A stretch of 64,000 bases of DNA from Akkermansiaceae bacterium UBA956 (lineage in GTDB: Bacteria > Verrucomicrobiota > Verrucomicrobiia > Verrucomicrobiales > Akkermansiaceae): positions 62,001-126,000 of the forward strand of contig DBCO01000007.1 in assembly GCA_002293145.1 (NCBI GenBank), given 5' to 3'. The position numbers were made by a program, and so were the translations under genes. Numbering within the stretch: position 1 is the stretch's first letter; each line of letters opens with the position of its first letter. Under the pieces are notes generated by a model, which saw only the letters and a list, made by a program, of their open reading frames with translations, was not told the DNA's origin and did no database searches. Positions 16,753 to 26,092 of the stretch are shown piece after piece.

Positions 16753-17567
16753 AATCTTCGGAAATCACCCGCAAAGCGAAGTCGAATCTCGCGTTTGCGC
16801 TCAATATCCTGCCCAAAGAGCGGCGGGATGACATGGTGGTTTTCTACGCGTATTGCCGCGTGATCGATGACATCGCCGATGAGGAGTCCCGCCCCGTGCC
16901 ACAGCGCAAAGCAGAACTCGCCGATTGGCGCGAAGGTTTGGCCAGCGGCTTTATGGCGCCGACCGATTTTCAAAAGGAAGTCATTGCCCTCGTTGATAAA
17001 TACCAAATTCCGGTAGATCTGATGACCGCCATCATCAACGGCTGCGAAATGGATACCGAGCCACTGCGATTCCGCACGTGGGAAGATCTCCAAGGCTACA
17101 CCTGGAAAGTCGCCTGCGCGGTTGGCTTGATCTCGCTAAAATTGTTCGGCGCCAACGATCCGAAGTCAGAGAGCTTCGCCGTCGCCCTCGGTCATGCGCT
17201 TCAACTCACCAACATCATGCGCGACATCGGCGAAGACGCCGCCAACAATGGTCGCATTTATCTACCGCTTGATGACCTCGCGAAGTTTTCCCTCACCGAA
17301 GCAGACCTGCTCAACCGCTGCTACGACGCCCGCTTCACGGCATTGATGCAGTTTGAGTATGAACGCTGTCATCAACTCTACGAAACCGCCCGCACTAGCC
17401 TTCCCGCCAGCGATCGTAAAGCTCTCGTCTGCGCCGAAGTCATGCGCGAGATTTATCACACCGTGCTCACCCAAATGAAGGCCGACCAATTCCGAGTCTT
17501 CGACAAACGCTATAGTCTGTCAACCTTCCGAAAGATGGCGATCCTAGCCAAACACATGGTGGGGTGA
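16749..17567 (+). CDS. Squalene/phytoene synthase family protein (HpnC/HpnD-like)
   Basis: The 272-aa all-helical prenyl transferase has both Asp-rich motifs: VIDDIADE (around 38) and TNIMRDIGEDA (around 158). The first half also shows FYAYCRVIDD. The family condenses two farnesyl or geranylgeranyl diphosphates head to head on the way to squalene, hopanoids or carotenoids. The start overlaps the lepB stop (ATGA, 16749-16752), so the two are translationally coupled, which I take as operon convenience. No other carotenoid or hopanoid gene is in the window, so the product cannot be decided. Confidence 0.88.
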   Translation: MKSSEITRKAKSNLAFALNILPKERRDDMVVFYAYCRVIDDIADEESRPVPQRKAELADWREGLASGFMAPTDFQKEVIALVDKYQIPVDLMTAIINGCEMDTEPLRFRTWEDLQGYTWKVACAVGLISLKLFGANDPKSESFAVALGHALQLTNIMRDIGEDAANNGRIYLPLDDLAKFSLTEADLLNRCYDARFTALMQFEYERCHQLYETARTSLPASDRKALVCAEVMREIYHTVLTQMKADQFRVFDKRYSLSTFRKMAILAKHMVG

Positions 17568-17578
17568 AATTGTTTGAA

Positions 17579-18988
17579 TTACGATTCTTTTGCTCCTAAC
17601 GCTCCGATTGGCAGTGGTGATACTTTTTTTCTAGGTGTGGATTTCTGATGTGGTAGGTAATGTGCGCTAAATTCGAATTCGCCCTCTTGCCATTCGGTTC
17701 CTCCTTGGATAAGAGGTGATGTTTTGATGAGTCGAAAGTCTTGCGCTGCGATGTTGAGGAAGCCGGGATGATTTCCTGTGAAGCATGTCTCTTCTCCGTT
17801 GATCGAGCCTAACAATTTCCCGCGACTCGGCACCCAGCCTTCACTGAACCAGCAGTTCTTAAGATCGATGCGACCTTGCTCTGCGATGAGTGCGAGTTGG
17901 CGACCACCAGCGCTCACATAAAACAAATTGTTGCGGCAATCGACACGCTCGTCAGCAGAGGATAAACGAAACAGCATGGTCTGACTCTCACGCGTCGATA
18001 CTACAGTGTTGTTGTGAAAATGCAGCGCGCCTTTGCGATACCATTCTTTTTTCTCGCTGTCGCCGCCGTAGTGAACGATCTGACTGTTGCCATCACCTTC
18101 GCGTTCGATCAATACATTGCCATAAACCCAAGTGTCGCGATAGCGTGGATCGTCGCGCAAGATTTCGCTATCAGTAGCATCGACCAAATCCAATTGCCGA
18201 TTTCCGCCTTCGATCCAATTGTTTTTCACCAATAAACCTGCGGAGCGATCTTTCAAATTGCTGCCCAAACATTCAGTACGCAAGGGACCGTAGTGATTGA
18301 ACTGAAAAGTAATGCCCCGCGCTGCGGTGTAACTGTTGTGTTCGAGTATGCTGCCCTCAATGCCATTGCTATGAATGAAGCAAGAATCGACGAGAATGTC
18401 TTTTGCGAGATGGCTGGTAAAAAAGCCATTACCGCTGTCATGCATCACGCAGTTACGCACAACGATGTGCTCGCCTTTTTCGATAAAAATCGCCGAGGCA
18501 TTCTTATCATAAGCCGTTTTGCCATCGCGGCCATCAAACGAATAAGGTGGTCGCGCACTGCGGATCTCAAGATTTTCGATCACGATGTACTGAGGCATCG
18601 CGTCGGCTGGTTTGTTAGAGCCACCGATCTTGATGACTGCCCGAGTTTCGCTCCAGAAATTCAATTCCTTGCGCGTCTGCGCATCACGACCATCGATGAT
18701 CGGTAAATACCCTTGCTCATTGGCAATGCCGCGCACCACAATCGGCTTGTTCGTCTCCCCTTGCCGACAGATCACCCATTTGCTGCGATACGGTTCTGCC
18801 CGCCAATGAATGTTCACGACATCACCGGCCTGTAACGACTCCCAAGGCACCGCTTCAATCTCCGCCAATTCTTTCCCTGGTCCCACGTCGAATGTTTTCG
18901 CCTGCATCAACGAGCTTTACCAAACTATCACAGCGATCATCGAAAAAACAGCCGTGGTGAGAAAACGCTCTATTGCAAGTAGAATCAT
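17579..18988 (-). pseudogene. Right-handed parallel beta-helix protein with a stop codon in its signal peptide
   Basis: The 442-codon body from ATG 18907 encodes repeated N-x-I/V-x-x-N/D-C turns typical of right-handed beta-helix polysaccharide lyases and glycosidases (IVVRNCVMHDSGNG, LLVKNNWIEGG, DCRNNLFYVSAGG). It begins directly at what looks like the mature N-terminus (KTFDVGPGKELAEIE). In the same frame upstream, ATG 18986-18988 starts a good signal peptide (MILLAIERFLTTAVFSM...), but TAA at 18917-18919 interrupts it. The protein is therefore either not exported or not made, unless the stop is a sequencing error. Neighbours (LPMO/chitinase, sulfatase) suggest a role in polysaccharide degradation. 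Substrate unknown. Confidence 0.7.
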
Positions 18989-19015
18989 GCCATTAATCTA
19001 AACAAGCACCGCAAA

Positions 19016-19045
19016 ATGCCAAGCGCAAATCGGGGGGGGGATAAT
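19016..19045 (+). promoter_or_regulatory. Possible promoter with a nine-G tract, upstream of the LPMO gene
   Basis: GATAAT (19040-19045) is a good -10 hexamer and overlaps the last G of a run of nine Gs (19032-19040). A weak -35 candidate (ATGCCA, 19016-19021) lies 18 bases upstream. Homopolymer tracts in promoter spacers can change length and switch expression in other bacteria. Only the tract and hexamer are seen; promoter function and any switching are inferred. Confidence 0.35.
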
Positions 19046-19154
19046 GTGCATAAGTTGAAATACAGTTCATTCGACAATTGAATGCAATTCGTAACAGCGT
19101 TCAGTTGATCTGTTTTTTCTTTCTAAAATCGCCAATGTTCGCTAAAAAAAGCAT

Positions 19155-19883
19155 ATGAATTTAAATATCGTATGCCTCCTTGGTATTTTAATCAGTTCTA
19201 GCGTTGCGCTCGCACATGGCAGCTTAGAATGGCCCAAATCTCGTGTAAAACATATCTATGACGCGATGAATCAAACGCCGCGTCCGGTCTGGGCGGCACA
19301 GGCGATTGCGTTAGACGGCGAACAATCGTATTACACATGGAATCAGATGTCGCGCAATTTCCCCTCTGCCATCCAAGGAAATCCGCAAGCATATTACGAT
19401 CAGATCCCCGATGGACAACTGGCCAGCGCCGGAAATTTGCCTGCCACAGCTCAATTGCCTAGCCACCCTGGATTGAGTTTTTCAGGGTTGGATACCGTAT
19501 CGCCCTCATGGCTGTGGCCTGCCACTCCTGTCTCGGCGGGACCGCGCGAATTCACCTTTTATGCAACGGCAACGCATGATCCCAGTTTTTTCAAAGTTTG
19601 GATCAGCAAGCAAGGATACAATCCGCAAACCGAATTGCGTTGGCAAGATTTGGAATCGTTAGGGCAACCAGCCCACACGCGCACGGGGAATAATTACTAT
19701 TTCACCGTCAACCTGCCCGAACGCACCGGACGCGCGGTGGTCTACGTCGCCGGCAACGAGTGGACCCTGTGGGCGAAGTATTCTACGCGTTGTCCGATGT
19801 TGATTATGGCGGCGGCACACCGACCGGCGATCCTGTCGTGGGATTTGCCAGCGCCACAGCGAATGTGTCCGAAAATGCTGTAA
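19155..19883 (+). CDS. AA10 lytic polysaccharide monooxygenase, N-terminal part of a frameshifted chitinolytic gene
   Basis: A signal peptide of 20 residues (ends SSVALA) is followed directly by HGSLEWPKSR, so His21 becomes the free N-terminal histidine of the copper histidine brace. The second brace His is H141 in ATATHDPSFF. The domain order and length fit AA10 chitin/cellulose-active LPMOs. The frame is good up to GRAVVYV (around 198) and then changes to non-family residues. In the frame one base back, the sequence continues as RVDPVGEVFYALSDVDYGG, the expected LPMO end, so one base is missing near 19750. In the intact form the LPMO would run on into the Calx-beta/CBM/GH18 region. Confidence 0.85.
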   Translation: MNLNIVCLLGILISSSVALAHGSLEWPKSRVKHIYDAMNQTPRPVWAAQAIALDGEQSYYTWNQMSRNFPSAIQGNPQAYYDQIPDGQLASAGNLPATAQLPSHPGLSFSGLDTVSPSWLWPATPVSAGPREFTFYATATHDPSFFKVWISKQGYNPQTELRWQDLESLGQPAHTRTGNNYYFTVNLPERTGRAVVYVAGNEWTLWAKYSTRCPMLIMAAAHRPAILSWDLPAPQRMCPKML

Positions 19884-22678
19884 CGGCAAGTATTCCCGTG
19901 GCGCTGAGTCGAGCGGTTCTAGCGGCGGGCGTTACCGTAAACTATAGTCTCAGCGCCGGCACCGCGGGGGCGGGAGACTTTAGCGTAGGCGCGGGAACCT
20001 TAAATTTTGCGGCTGGGGAAACGCAGAAAACGATCGTAGTTCCTATAACCAACGATGCCATTCAAGAAAGTGCGGAAATTTTTCTGATACAACTGTCTGC
20101 CCCCGTTGGCGCGGTGTTAGGTCAATCGACCAACCAAGTCACGATTAGCGATGACGATGTTCCCGCAGGCGCTTCGGGATACCGATTTATCGTTTCACAA
20201 AACTGGGGATCCGGCTGGGAGGGTCGATTGGAACTATACAACGGCAGCGCTGCGGCATGGAATCCTTGGTCCTTAGAATTTGATGCACCCTGGACGATCA
20301 GTAGTGCCTATGATGGTGTCATCAATAGTCGCACGGGAAATCACTACACTTGCGGACCACAGTCATGGAATCAGCAAGTGAATGTCGGATCGACCTTGAT
20401 TTTTGGTTGGTTGGTGAGTAATGCCGTCACCCACGGCACAGTCGCGCCTTCGCAAGTTCGTATCAATGGACAATTGTTACCGCAGCTTAGTCCGGCGGTG
20501 GCGATCGACTCGCTGACGCTCGATGAAGGTGATAATGCCCATGATGTGAGTCTGGCGATCACACTCGAAAGCGCACACACCGCACCCATTTCGGTGGCTT
20601 GGCAAACCTTACCTGGAACGGCGGGAGCCAGTGATGTAACGATGTCGCAAGGTACTGTGACCTTCGCGCCAGGCGAGACTAGCAAAACGATTGTCGTTTC
20701 CGTGCTGGGCGATTTTTTAGAGGAAACCGCAGAAACTTTTAGCGTGACTCTTGCCGGCGTGGAAAATCAATTGCCACCACGTTTTGTCACGGGCAAACAA
20801 ACGGCTGTGATCACCATGCGCGACGACGATGGACCGGCTTCCGTTTGGCTAACAGGTGGAACCGTGCAAGAAGGAAACAGTGGCGCTCGTGATGTGCCCT
20901 TCACCGTTTGGTTGAGTCGAGCACCAAAGCTCGGGGAAATTGTTTCTCTCGACTATGCCACAGTTAACGAAACTGCCGTCGCAGCAGATGCTTCGATGGC
21001 TTCCATGGGCATGGAATGCCAGTGTCGTAAAGAAGCGAACGCTTGTGATTTCAATCATAGACAAGGCACACTGGTTATCCCACCTGGCACTTCTTCAGCG
21101 AATCTGCCAGTTGTAGTCAAAGGAGATTTGCGTGACGAAGAACTCGAAGTATTTCAGCTACGCATTACGAATCTCGTCGGATGCATCGCACGGAACACCA
21201 CGGCAACCGCACAAATCATCGATGATGACTTGGCGGGAAAAACGTTAGGCGGCAATCGCAGAGTGATCGCCTATGCTGATGCGACAGCTGGCACTGTCAC
21301 TCTGCCACCCGCGGATCGCATCACCCATTTGTTCGCTGCTTTTGCCAACGTCGGCAACGATGGCACGCTTACGAGTGTGCCACAAATTAGTTCGTGGAAT
21401 TCGCTCAAATCTACCAATCCGCAACTGCGTATTTTACTCTCTATTGGTGGCTGGAATTGGTCTTCAAATTTTCCTGCGATGGCGGCTGACTCCGTCAAGC
21501 GTGCCACTTTTGCGCAATCGTGTCGTAGTGTGGTCCTCGCCCAAAATCTCGATGGCATCGATCTCGATTGGGAATGGCCAGGTGGCGGAAATACCGTGCC
21601 GATTGCGAACGATCGCAACAATTTTACAGCGCTGGTTCGTGCGGTGCGTGTGGCTCTCGATGAGCTGAGCAACACGACAGGAAAAACCTATGAACTCACT
21701 TGTTATGCTCCCGCCTCGGCGGCCAACATCGCGCACTGGGATCTCGCCGCGCTGAAGCAAGATTTTGATTTTTTCAATGTCCAGGGTTACGATTTACACG
21801 GACCATGGGATAGCATCACCGGTCATCAATCGGGCTTGTTGTCGAATCCCTCCAAAGACGATGGCCTCAGCATTGCCGAAGTCCTTGCGCTCTATACCAC
21901 AGCAGGTGTGGCCAAGTCGCAATTGTTAGTCGGCGCGCCATTTTATGGCTACTACTGGACCAACGTCGGCCCGAATCAAAATGGCTTCAATCAACCTGGT
22001 GGCGGTGCCAGTGATCTGACCTATGCCGCACTAAGCGCCGCTAACAGCTGGGCTCGCAGTTTTGTTCGCACTTGGGATCCGTATTCGTTGGTGCCTTCGC
22101 TTCAAGAAATTACAGCACAAGGCAACGGTCGCTGGGTGAGCTATGATGACCCGCAATCGCTCCATGCCAAAGCCGCATTCAGTCGCGCTCACGGTTACGG
22201 TGGCGTGTTTTTCTGGCAACTCGGTGGCGATACCGCAGATCGTTCTTTACTTACCACGTTGAGTGATTCGATGGCAGATTACGCAACTACCGACAGCGAT
22301 GCAGATGGCTTGCCCGATGCTTGGGAAATGAACCATTTTTCGACACTCTCCTCCGCGAATGGAAGTTCCGATTCCGACGGCGACGGATCTTCAGATATGT
22401 TAGAATTCCGCGGTCGCACACTACCCCACAGCGGCGCTGATTTTCCCTGCCTACATGCAGAGCGACACGCTAATCAAAGCGTCATGCTCCATTGGTCGAC
22501 CGCTCATGGCGTGAGTTATCAACTGCAACGAAGCTATGATCTTTCAACATGGCAAGAAATCACCACCATTCAAGGCTCCGGTGCTGACACGATCATGCAC
22601 GACAGCGCCTTACCCGCAAACACCGCAAAAGCATTTTACCGACTCGTTTTTCCTCCTTTGCCCGCGATGCGTGAATAG
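19760..22678 (+). CDS. Calx-beta / CBM2-like / Calx-beta x2 / GH18 chitinase, C-terminal part of the same gene
   Basis: This 972-codon frame starts at an internal GTG that is really the LPMO C-terminus. In order it holds the LPMO tail (1-17), a Calx-beta domain (about 26-133, ends TISDDD), a CBM2-like domain with YRFIVSQNWGSGWEG (about 140-238), two more Calx-beta domains (about 245-355 and 357-490), and a GH18 catalytic barrel (about 495-840). The barrel carries the DGIDLDWEW signature at 598-606; Glu605 is the acid/base. A Ca-binding-like DSDADGLPDAW/DSDGDGSSD segment and a short beta-rich tail follow. It has no signal peptide of its own, so without the upstream LPMO frame it would not be exported. 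Predicted role: extracellular chitin attack combining oxidation and hydrolysis. Confidence 0.85.
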   Translation: MDPVGEVFYALSDVDYGGGTPTGDPVVGFASATANVSENAVTASIPVALSRAVLAAGVTVNYSLSAGTAGAGDFSVGAGTLNFAAGETQKTIVVPITNDAIQESAEIFLIQLSAPVGAVLGQSTNQVTISDDDVPAGASGYRFIVSQNWGSGWEGRLELYNGSAAAWNPWSLEFDAPWTISSAYDGVINSRTGNHYTCGPQSWNQQVNVGSTLIFGWLVSNAVTHGTVAPSQVRINGQLLPQLSPAVAIDSLTLDEGDNAHDVSLAITLESAHTAPISVAWQTLPGTAGASDVTMSQGTVTFAPGETSKTIVVSVLGDFLEETAETFSVTLAGVENQLPPRFVTGKQTAVITMRDDDGPASVWLTGGTVQEGNSGARDVPFTVWLSRAPKLGEIVSLDYATVNETAVAADASMASMGMECQCRKEANACDFNHRQGTLVIPPGTSSANLPVVVKGDLRDEELEVFQLRITNLVGCIARNTTATAQIIDDDLAGKTLGGNRRVIAYADATAGTVTLPPADRITHLFAAFANVGNDGTLTSVPQISSWNSLKSTNPQLRILLSIGGWNWSSNFPAMAADSVKRATFAQSCRSVVLAQNLDGIDLDWEWPGGGNTVPIANDRNNFTALVRAVRVALDELSNTTGKTYELTCYAPASAANIAHWDLAALKQDFDFFNVQGYDLHGPWDSITGHQSGLLSNPSKDDGLSIAEVLALYTTAGVAKSQLLVGAPFYGYYWTNVGPNQNGFNQPGGGASDLTYAALSAANSWARSFVRTWDPYSLVPSLQEITAQGNGRWVSYDDPQSLHAKAAFSRAHGYGGVFFWQLGGDTADRSLLTTLSDSMADYATTDSDADGLPDAWEMNHFSTLSSANGSSDSDGDGSSDMLEFRGRTLPHSGADFPCLHAERHANQSVMLHWSTAHGVSYQLQRSYDLSTWQEITTIQGSGADTIMHDSALPANTAKAFYRLVFPPLPAMRE

Positions 22679-22900
22679 AGTTTGTTTTGATAGATCAAGT
22701 CAATGAATTCACCGCTTTTCAGATTGAAGATTTCGGTCTGTAAATCCCCGTTGTCGATCGGATATTTTTCGCTGCGCAGTGAAGTTGTCTGGCGGTTGCT
22801 CACTTTGCCGTTTATCATCATTTCTTCGACGATGACAAGGTCAGCCTGAACGGCGAGAGTCGCGAAAAACGAAAAACGAGAGAAGAAGAAAATGTTTCAT
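22636..22900 (-). pseudogene. Truncated relic of a small exported protein (DUF4412-like)
   Basis: On the minus strand ATG 22898-22900 starts a signal peptide (MKHFLLLSFFVF). After a frameshift near 22860 it continues as ATLAVQA and mature DLVIVEEMMINGKVSNRQ, then IFNLKSGEFIDLIYQNKL. The layout (signal, DLxIVE, later a GEFIDLIYQ strand) resembles DUF4412-type lipoprotein-like proteins common in Verrucomicrobia. The frame ends inside the chitinase gene, so the C-terminal half is missing. Both the frameshift and the truncation make a functional product unlikely. The family call is tentative. Confidence 0.45.
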
Positions 22901-23021
22901 GAGAGTGTTCTTAGTGGGAGGGATGAAAGAAATGGGCTTGCCTAGGCGTTTTCGCAGGATACACTTTTTGTGTTAACGAACGATGCAGTATGCTGCCTGC
23001 ATTGCAAATTCTATTTTTGTT

Positions 23022-25988
23022 ATGATTCGCTCTGTATTGTGTTCCGTTTTGTGTTTTTCTGCTGTGCATTCCGTTTCAGCAGAAGAAATGGCTTCGTCAC
23101 CCTTTGATCTTGCCGCGTGGAAACGCACCTATCTGACGCAGGTGGAGAATCCGCAGCAATGGGACAATGATTTCAATCGTACGGCGAGTGGCTGGAATGG
23201 CGGCAATGAAGCAGCGGTGGCAGAAACATTTATCATCACGTGGGGTCCGTTGGGGATTCGCACGCGTATGCATGATGGCGTTTATGTGGCGGGTGAGGCC
23301 TTTCGTGCGATTTGGCCGAAGTGTTTGTTAGATAGCGAAGGTGAATTGATTCGCAATGCTTTCGAGGTCGTAGAAGTGATGCCGGGCTCACCTGCGGATG
23401 GCCATTTGCAGCAGGGCGATTTGTTGTTAGCGATGTCGGGAAAAGAATTTCTCACCAGCAACATGTTGCGTCATGGTTTGCCGAAGTGGCAGCATCAAGA
23501 GAGTCGCAGTTTGGAATTGCACGCGGCGCAGTTGCTCGATGCCGCCGAAGGAGTGGGAGAGGTGAATTTTCGTGTCTTGCGCAATCCGCAACCCGCAGCA
23601 GCAGTGCCAGCGGGATGGCAAGTGAAATTTGACAAAAAATTGTTCGGCGTGAGTGAACCCGTGCCCTTTGAAGTCGCGCTGCAAGGTGGCGAAGAAGTTT
23701 GGTTCGAGATCAGTGATGGTGGCAATGGTATCGGTAGTGATGGTTGCACGTGGAAAGATGTGAGCCTGACAGATGCTGGGGGAAAAGCCGTGCCGATTTC
23801 TGCTTTAATAATCACGGGGCACAGTGTCGGCTATGGCAGTGCAACCGTGACAAACGAAGGTCGCGATTGGTTTGCCCATGCCAACTCACGGATCCGTGCC
23901 GTTGTTCCTGCGGGAGCGAACTGGACCTTGCGTGGACAAGCTGCTGTGTCATCTGGCTACACCACAGTGGAAGCGAGTATTAAAACGCGCAAGCCTGTGA
24001 ATTTGTCACCGTCATTAGCCGTGCAAACAAAGGAGATCACATTTCCTATTCCGCGTATCGGCAGCTTTGATCAAGCTCATCCTGAAACGTGTGCCAAAGC
24101 TGCAAACATCATTGCGATGCAAGCGGCGTGGCTGGCGCGTCAACAACTCGAAGATGGTTCTTGGCCGCGCATGCATGGTTACACGCGGCCCTACTATGAT
24201 ACCGCCTGGGCTTTGTTAGGTTTGCTGTCGGTCGATGATCCGCAGTATCAACCAAACATTCGCAAGGCTGCGAGTTATTTGGCGAACATGAAAGAGATCG
24301 ACGATTGGTCGATCCCGCGTTCGATGGCTCTGATCGCGCTGTGTGAGTATTGGCTGCGCACGCGCGATGATGCAGTGCTCGAAGGAATGCGTTGGCATGT
24401 GAAAAATGTGTTAGAATGTTTGAATCCCGACATGAGTGCAGGGCACAAAGTCAGCACGCCTGGCTATGGAGGAGGTGGGGTGAGTTGTGGCGGATCGCAT
24501 GTTTGCTTGGCATTGGCGATGGCGCATTTGACACCTGCGAAACCACCCGCAGGCATTGTTGATGCGATGCTGTCACGCGCACAGGAGCTCGCACCTGATG
24601 GCTACATCCCTTATGGACGTCTGCGCGGATGGGCGGAGTTTGATGAAAGTGCGGTGGAGAGTGGCCCGACTTATTCGGGAAGACATGGTCCTTATCTCGT
24701 CGCCAGTTTGATTCATGGAGGTCCAGAAATTTTCACGAAAAATTGTTCGGAGCTCTACACAAAAGGACCTGTCGGTGGAATGGATCAAGGTCACGCAACA
24801 CAGACTTTGAGTATGCAATGGGGTTTCATTGCCAGTGCGATGCTTGGTGAAAAAACCTATCGTCGTCAAATCGAGGCCTTGCAATGGCGCGTGACGATGC
24901 AGCGTGCGTATCGGGGCGGCTTTGGACAAAATGCCTATCGTCTCGAATACCAAGGTGGCGAGAGTTTGCTCAATTACGCCCTGCGAACGGGATCTTGGCT
25001 GGTGATTCTCAATGGCCCTCGTCGCAATCTTGCCATCACGGGACGCGATCATCAATATGCGCCACCACTTGCGAAACTGCCTCCTCTCAACGACCACGAT
25101 GCCTCGTGGCATGGTCGCTATCTGCGCGATTGGTCAGTAGCGGAAGTTTTGTTAGGAAAAAATTGTCCCGCGGTTTTGCGCGATGCGTTGAAAAAACTCG
25201 CCGATATGCCGAAAGGCGAAGGATTTCATCAACGTTTTCAAGATTTTCTGCTCGCTGAGGCACCACGTTGCGCACAAGCAGTCTTGGCAAGTGCGCATGC
25301 CGATGCTAACGAAAAAGCCCAGATCGCCGAAATGGTGTTAGGGATTGATCACAGCATTCAGCTCAGCGACAAAGGCATCACCTTGGCATCGCGGCATCCT
25401 TTGGCTGGTAGATGTGTGATGGCTGAGGAGGCAAAAGCATGGTCCGCAGCATTGCCCTTGCCGATGTCTGGTACGATGACCATCGTAGATCCAGATCGTC
25501 TACTTCCCGCAGCGGCGGAAATTGCCATCGATCCTGTAAAAGGTGTTGAATTTGCCAAAGATCATCTCGCCACACAAGTGATCGAAATGGCCTTGCCCGC
25601 AGGTGATTTCACGCTCACCGCTCGCTTTCGCTATCGCGTGAAAGATCTGCTCATCGAGTACCAACGCCCGGTAGTTTTTGGAGTCGCCGAGGAATGGCGA
25701 TCAGGAGAAAGTCAACGCAGTGTGATCAATGATCGTCGTTTCTGGGTTCCGGGTCGCTTGATTCATGATCACAAAGGCTGGGATCTTAGTTTCCAATTGC
25801 CGAATGGCCGTCGCATCGCGGCTGCTGCTAGTGGTCATGCTGTCAAGGTTCTCAGTGCTGATGGCAAAGAGTCGATCAGTCCTGAAGCCTATTCACTTCA
25901 GGCGGGTACAGCATGTCATTTTTGCTACACTCCGGGCATTTTCATCCAAGAAGCGCGTGTGCCATTCGTCAAAGTTCTGGCGCGCTGA
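23022..25988 (+). CDS. DUF6288-type exported protein with PDZ-like and alpha/alpha-toroid regions
   Basis: The start at ATG 23022 gives a signal peptide (MIRSVLCSVLCFSAVHSVSA), so the 988-aa product is exported. A PDZ-like segment is near residue 110 (VVEVMPGSPADGHLQQGDLLL). The middle (about 360-700) has helical repeats with conserved turns such as WLARQQLEDGSWP, YDTAWALLGLLS and PGYGGGGVSCGGSHV, which suggests an alpha/alpha toroid like terpene-cyclase or pectate-lyase folds. The C-terminus is beta-rich. Large proteins of this architecture, which I recall as DUF6288, are frequent in PVC bacteria and have no established function. It is flanked by chitinase and sulfatase genes, which hints at polymer breakdown. 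Confidence 0.65.
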   Translation: MIRSVLCSVLCFSAVHSVSAEEMASSPFDLAAWKRTYLTQVENPQQWDNDFNRTASGWNGGNEAAVAETFIITWGPLGIRTRMHDGVYVAGEAFRAIWPKCLLDSEGELIRNAFEVVEVMPGSPADGHLQQGDLLLAMSGKEFLTSNMLRHGLPKWQHQESRSLELHAAQLLDAAEGVGEVNFRVLRNPQPAAAVPAGWQVKFDKKLFGVSEPVPFEVALQGGEEVWFEISDGGNGIGSDGCTWKDVSLTDAGGKAVPISALIITGHSVGYGSATVTNEGRDWFAHANSRIRAVVPAGANWTLRGQAAVSSGYTTVEASIKTRKPVNLSPSLAVQTKEITFPIPRIGSFDQAHPETCAKAANIIAMQAAWLARQQLEDGSWPRMHGYTRPYYDTAWALLGLLSVDDPQYQPNIRKAASYLANMKEIDDWSIPRSMALIALCEYWLRTRDDAVLEGMRWHVKNVLECLNPDMSAGHKVSTPGYGGGGVSCGGSHVCLALAMAHLTPAKPPAGIVDAMLSRAQELAPDGYIPYGRLRGWAEFDESAVESGPTYSGRHGPYLVASLIHGGPEIFTKNCSELYTKGPVGGMDQGHATQTLSMQWGFIASAMLGEKTYRRQIEALQWRVTMQRAYRGGFGQNAYRLEYQGGESLLNYALRTGSWLVILNGPRRNLAITGRDHQYAPPLAKLPPLNDHDASWHGRYLRDWSVAEVLLGKNCPAVLRDALKKLADMPKGEGFHQRFQDFLLAEAPRCAQAVLASAHADANEKAQIAEMVLGIDHSIQLSDKGITLASRHPLAGRCVMAEEAKAWSAALPLPMSGTMTIVDPDRLLPAAAEIAIDPVKGVEFAKDHLATQVIEMALPAGDFTLTARFRYRVKDLLIEYQRPVVFGVAEEWRSGESQRSVINDRRFWVPGRLIHDHKGWDLSFQLPNGRRIAAAASGHAVKVLSADGKESISPEAYSLQAGTACHFCYTPGIFIQEARVPFVKVLAR

Positions 25989-26019
25989 GGAATGGACACC
26001 CATCAGATACGATCCACGA

Positions 26020-26035
26020 ACTAGCACTTGCTAGT
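26020..26035. promoter_or_regulatory. Palindrome between the DUF6288 and sulfatase genes
   Basis: ACTAGCA (26020-26026) and TGCTAGT (26029-26035) are exact inverted repeats with a two-base centre. The site is 58 bases upstream of the sulfatase start, a suitable position for an operator. No U-run follows, so it is not a terminator. Confidence 0.3.
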
Positions 26036-26092
26036 GGATGAGGTCGGCGATTGATCTTGTCGAACGCATCCGCCTGCGCTAGCTCTCGTTTC

